Below are positions 6,502-6,647 of a stretch of 6,647 bases of DNA, in pieces. The notes beneath the pieces were generated by a model that saw only the letters and a program-made list of their open reading frames with translations, was not told where the DNA came from and ran no database searches. The DNA is from Lachnospiraceae bacterium (GTDB lineage Bacteria; Bacillota; Clostridia; Lachnospirales; Lachnospiraceae). The DNA is taken from the NCBI GenBank assembly GCA_900772685.1, contig CAAGRP010000175.1, forward strand, positions 1-6,647, given 5' to 3'. The stretch's first letter is position 1. Each line of letters opens with the position of its first letter. Both the position numbers and the translations under genes were made by a program.

Positions 6502-6644
6502 CTGAACCGAAACCGGAGGAAATATATGACGTGATTTTTGTAGTCCTGCGCTATCCGGTATGGCAGACACTGGAAGCGGAAGCCGGGAGGTATCTGCAAT
6601 TCGGTGCGTTCATTCTCTCCATGCCGTATCCAAAGCTGATCTGA
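6366..6644 (+). pseudogene. Ketopantoate reductase-like (ApbA/PanE) fragment, no start
   Basis: In the third forward frame, sequence from about 6366 reads RNLFRAGKDVTLLARGNW, then AEEIRKNGLRIKDKF, SRIPVVTEPKPEE and YDVIFVVLRY. This resembles the N-terminal NADP-binding domain of ketopantoate reductase family proteins just after the glycine-rich GxGxxG strand, which is absent here along with any start codon. After LRY (about 6554) I no longer recognise the family. The frame continues as PVWQTLEAEAGRYLQFG and ends at TGA 6642-6644, far short of the usual 300 or so residues, which may mean a frameshift or a second join. Upstream the frame is blocked by TAA at 6345-6347. GC content is much higher than in the rest of the window. 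The family call comes from remembered motifs and needs a search. Confidence 0.6.
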
Positions 6645-6647
6645 GAT

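Noticed and set aside
6147..6599. 150-codon open frame on the minus strand
   Set aside because: It spans the ROK/ApbA junction antisense to both recognisable proteins and shows no domain; it is a shadow frame.

Overview
The window looks like a chromosomal segment of a low-to-moderate GC Firmicute, probably a clostridial Lachnospiraceae-type bacterium. The grounds are AGGAGG-type ribosome binding sites, heavy use of ATA/ATC isoleucine codons, a Clostridia-like NAD-dependent ligase, an acetyl-CoA-type MetA, and an MBOAT/DHHW acetylation pair whose outer protein has a TPAP-rich linker. This assignment is inferred from sequence style; no search was run.

Layout from left to right. Positions 1-1185 (+) hold the C-terminal two thirds of ligA, the NAD+-dependent DNA ligase, cut by the left edge. 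Directly abutting it, 1186-2118 (+) is metA, a complete homoserine O-acyltransferase with Glu at position 111, the residue that marks acetyl-CoA use. A hairpin at 2144-2185 lies between metA and the convergent gene behind it. Positions 2192-5017 (-) are a two-gene operon: upstream, an AlgI-like membrane-bound O-acyltransferase (3590-5017), and downstream, translationally coupled, a membrane-anchored DHHW/AlgJ-like SGNH-type acetyltransferase or esterase (2192-3577). Together they should move acetyl groups across the membrane and place them on a cell-surface glycan that the window does not identify.

A divergent intergenic region (5018-5289) carries a near-consensus sigma-A promoter for the acetylation operon, TTGACT-17-TATAAT. 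A perfect 9-bp inverted repeat sits just downstream of the predicted transcription start. A weaker promoter faces right. Positions 5290-6141 (+) encode a polytopic putative metal exporter (ArsP_2/DUF2899-like, often annotated as a putative manganese or arsenic transporter) with a Cys/His/Asp/Glu-rich loop. Positions 6163 onward (+) start a ROK-family sugar kinase.

The ROK gene breaks abruptly after about 70 codons, near 6366-6372. From there the sequence turns GC-rich (hand count 36% in 6281-6380, 61% in 6381-6480) and encodes, in another frame, an internal fragment of a ketopantoate reductase-like (ApbA/PanE) protein. An assembly chimera near a contig end is the simplest explanation; a real recombination or insertion junction is the alternative. 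I found no CRISPR array, tRNA, rRNA, insertion sequence or phage gene, and no evident wholly new system. The points most worth a second look are the chimeric junction, the hairpin in the acetylation operon leader, and the metal-ligand loop of the transporter.
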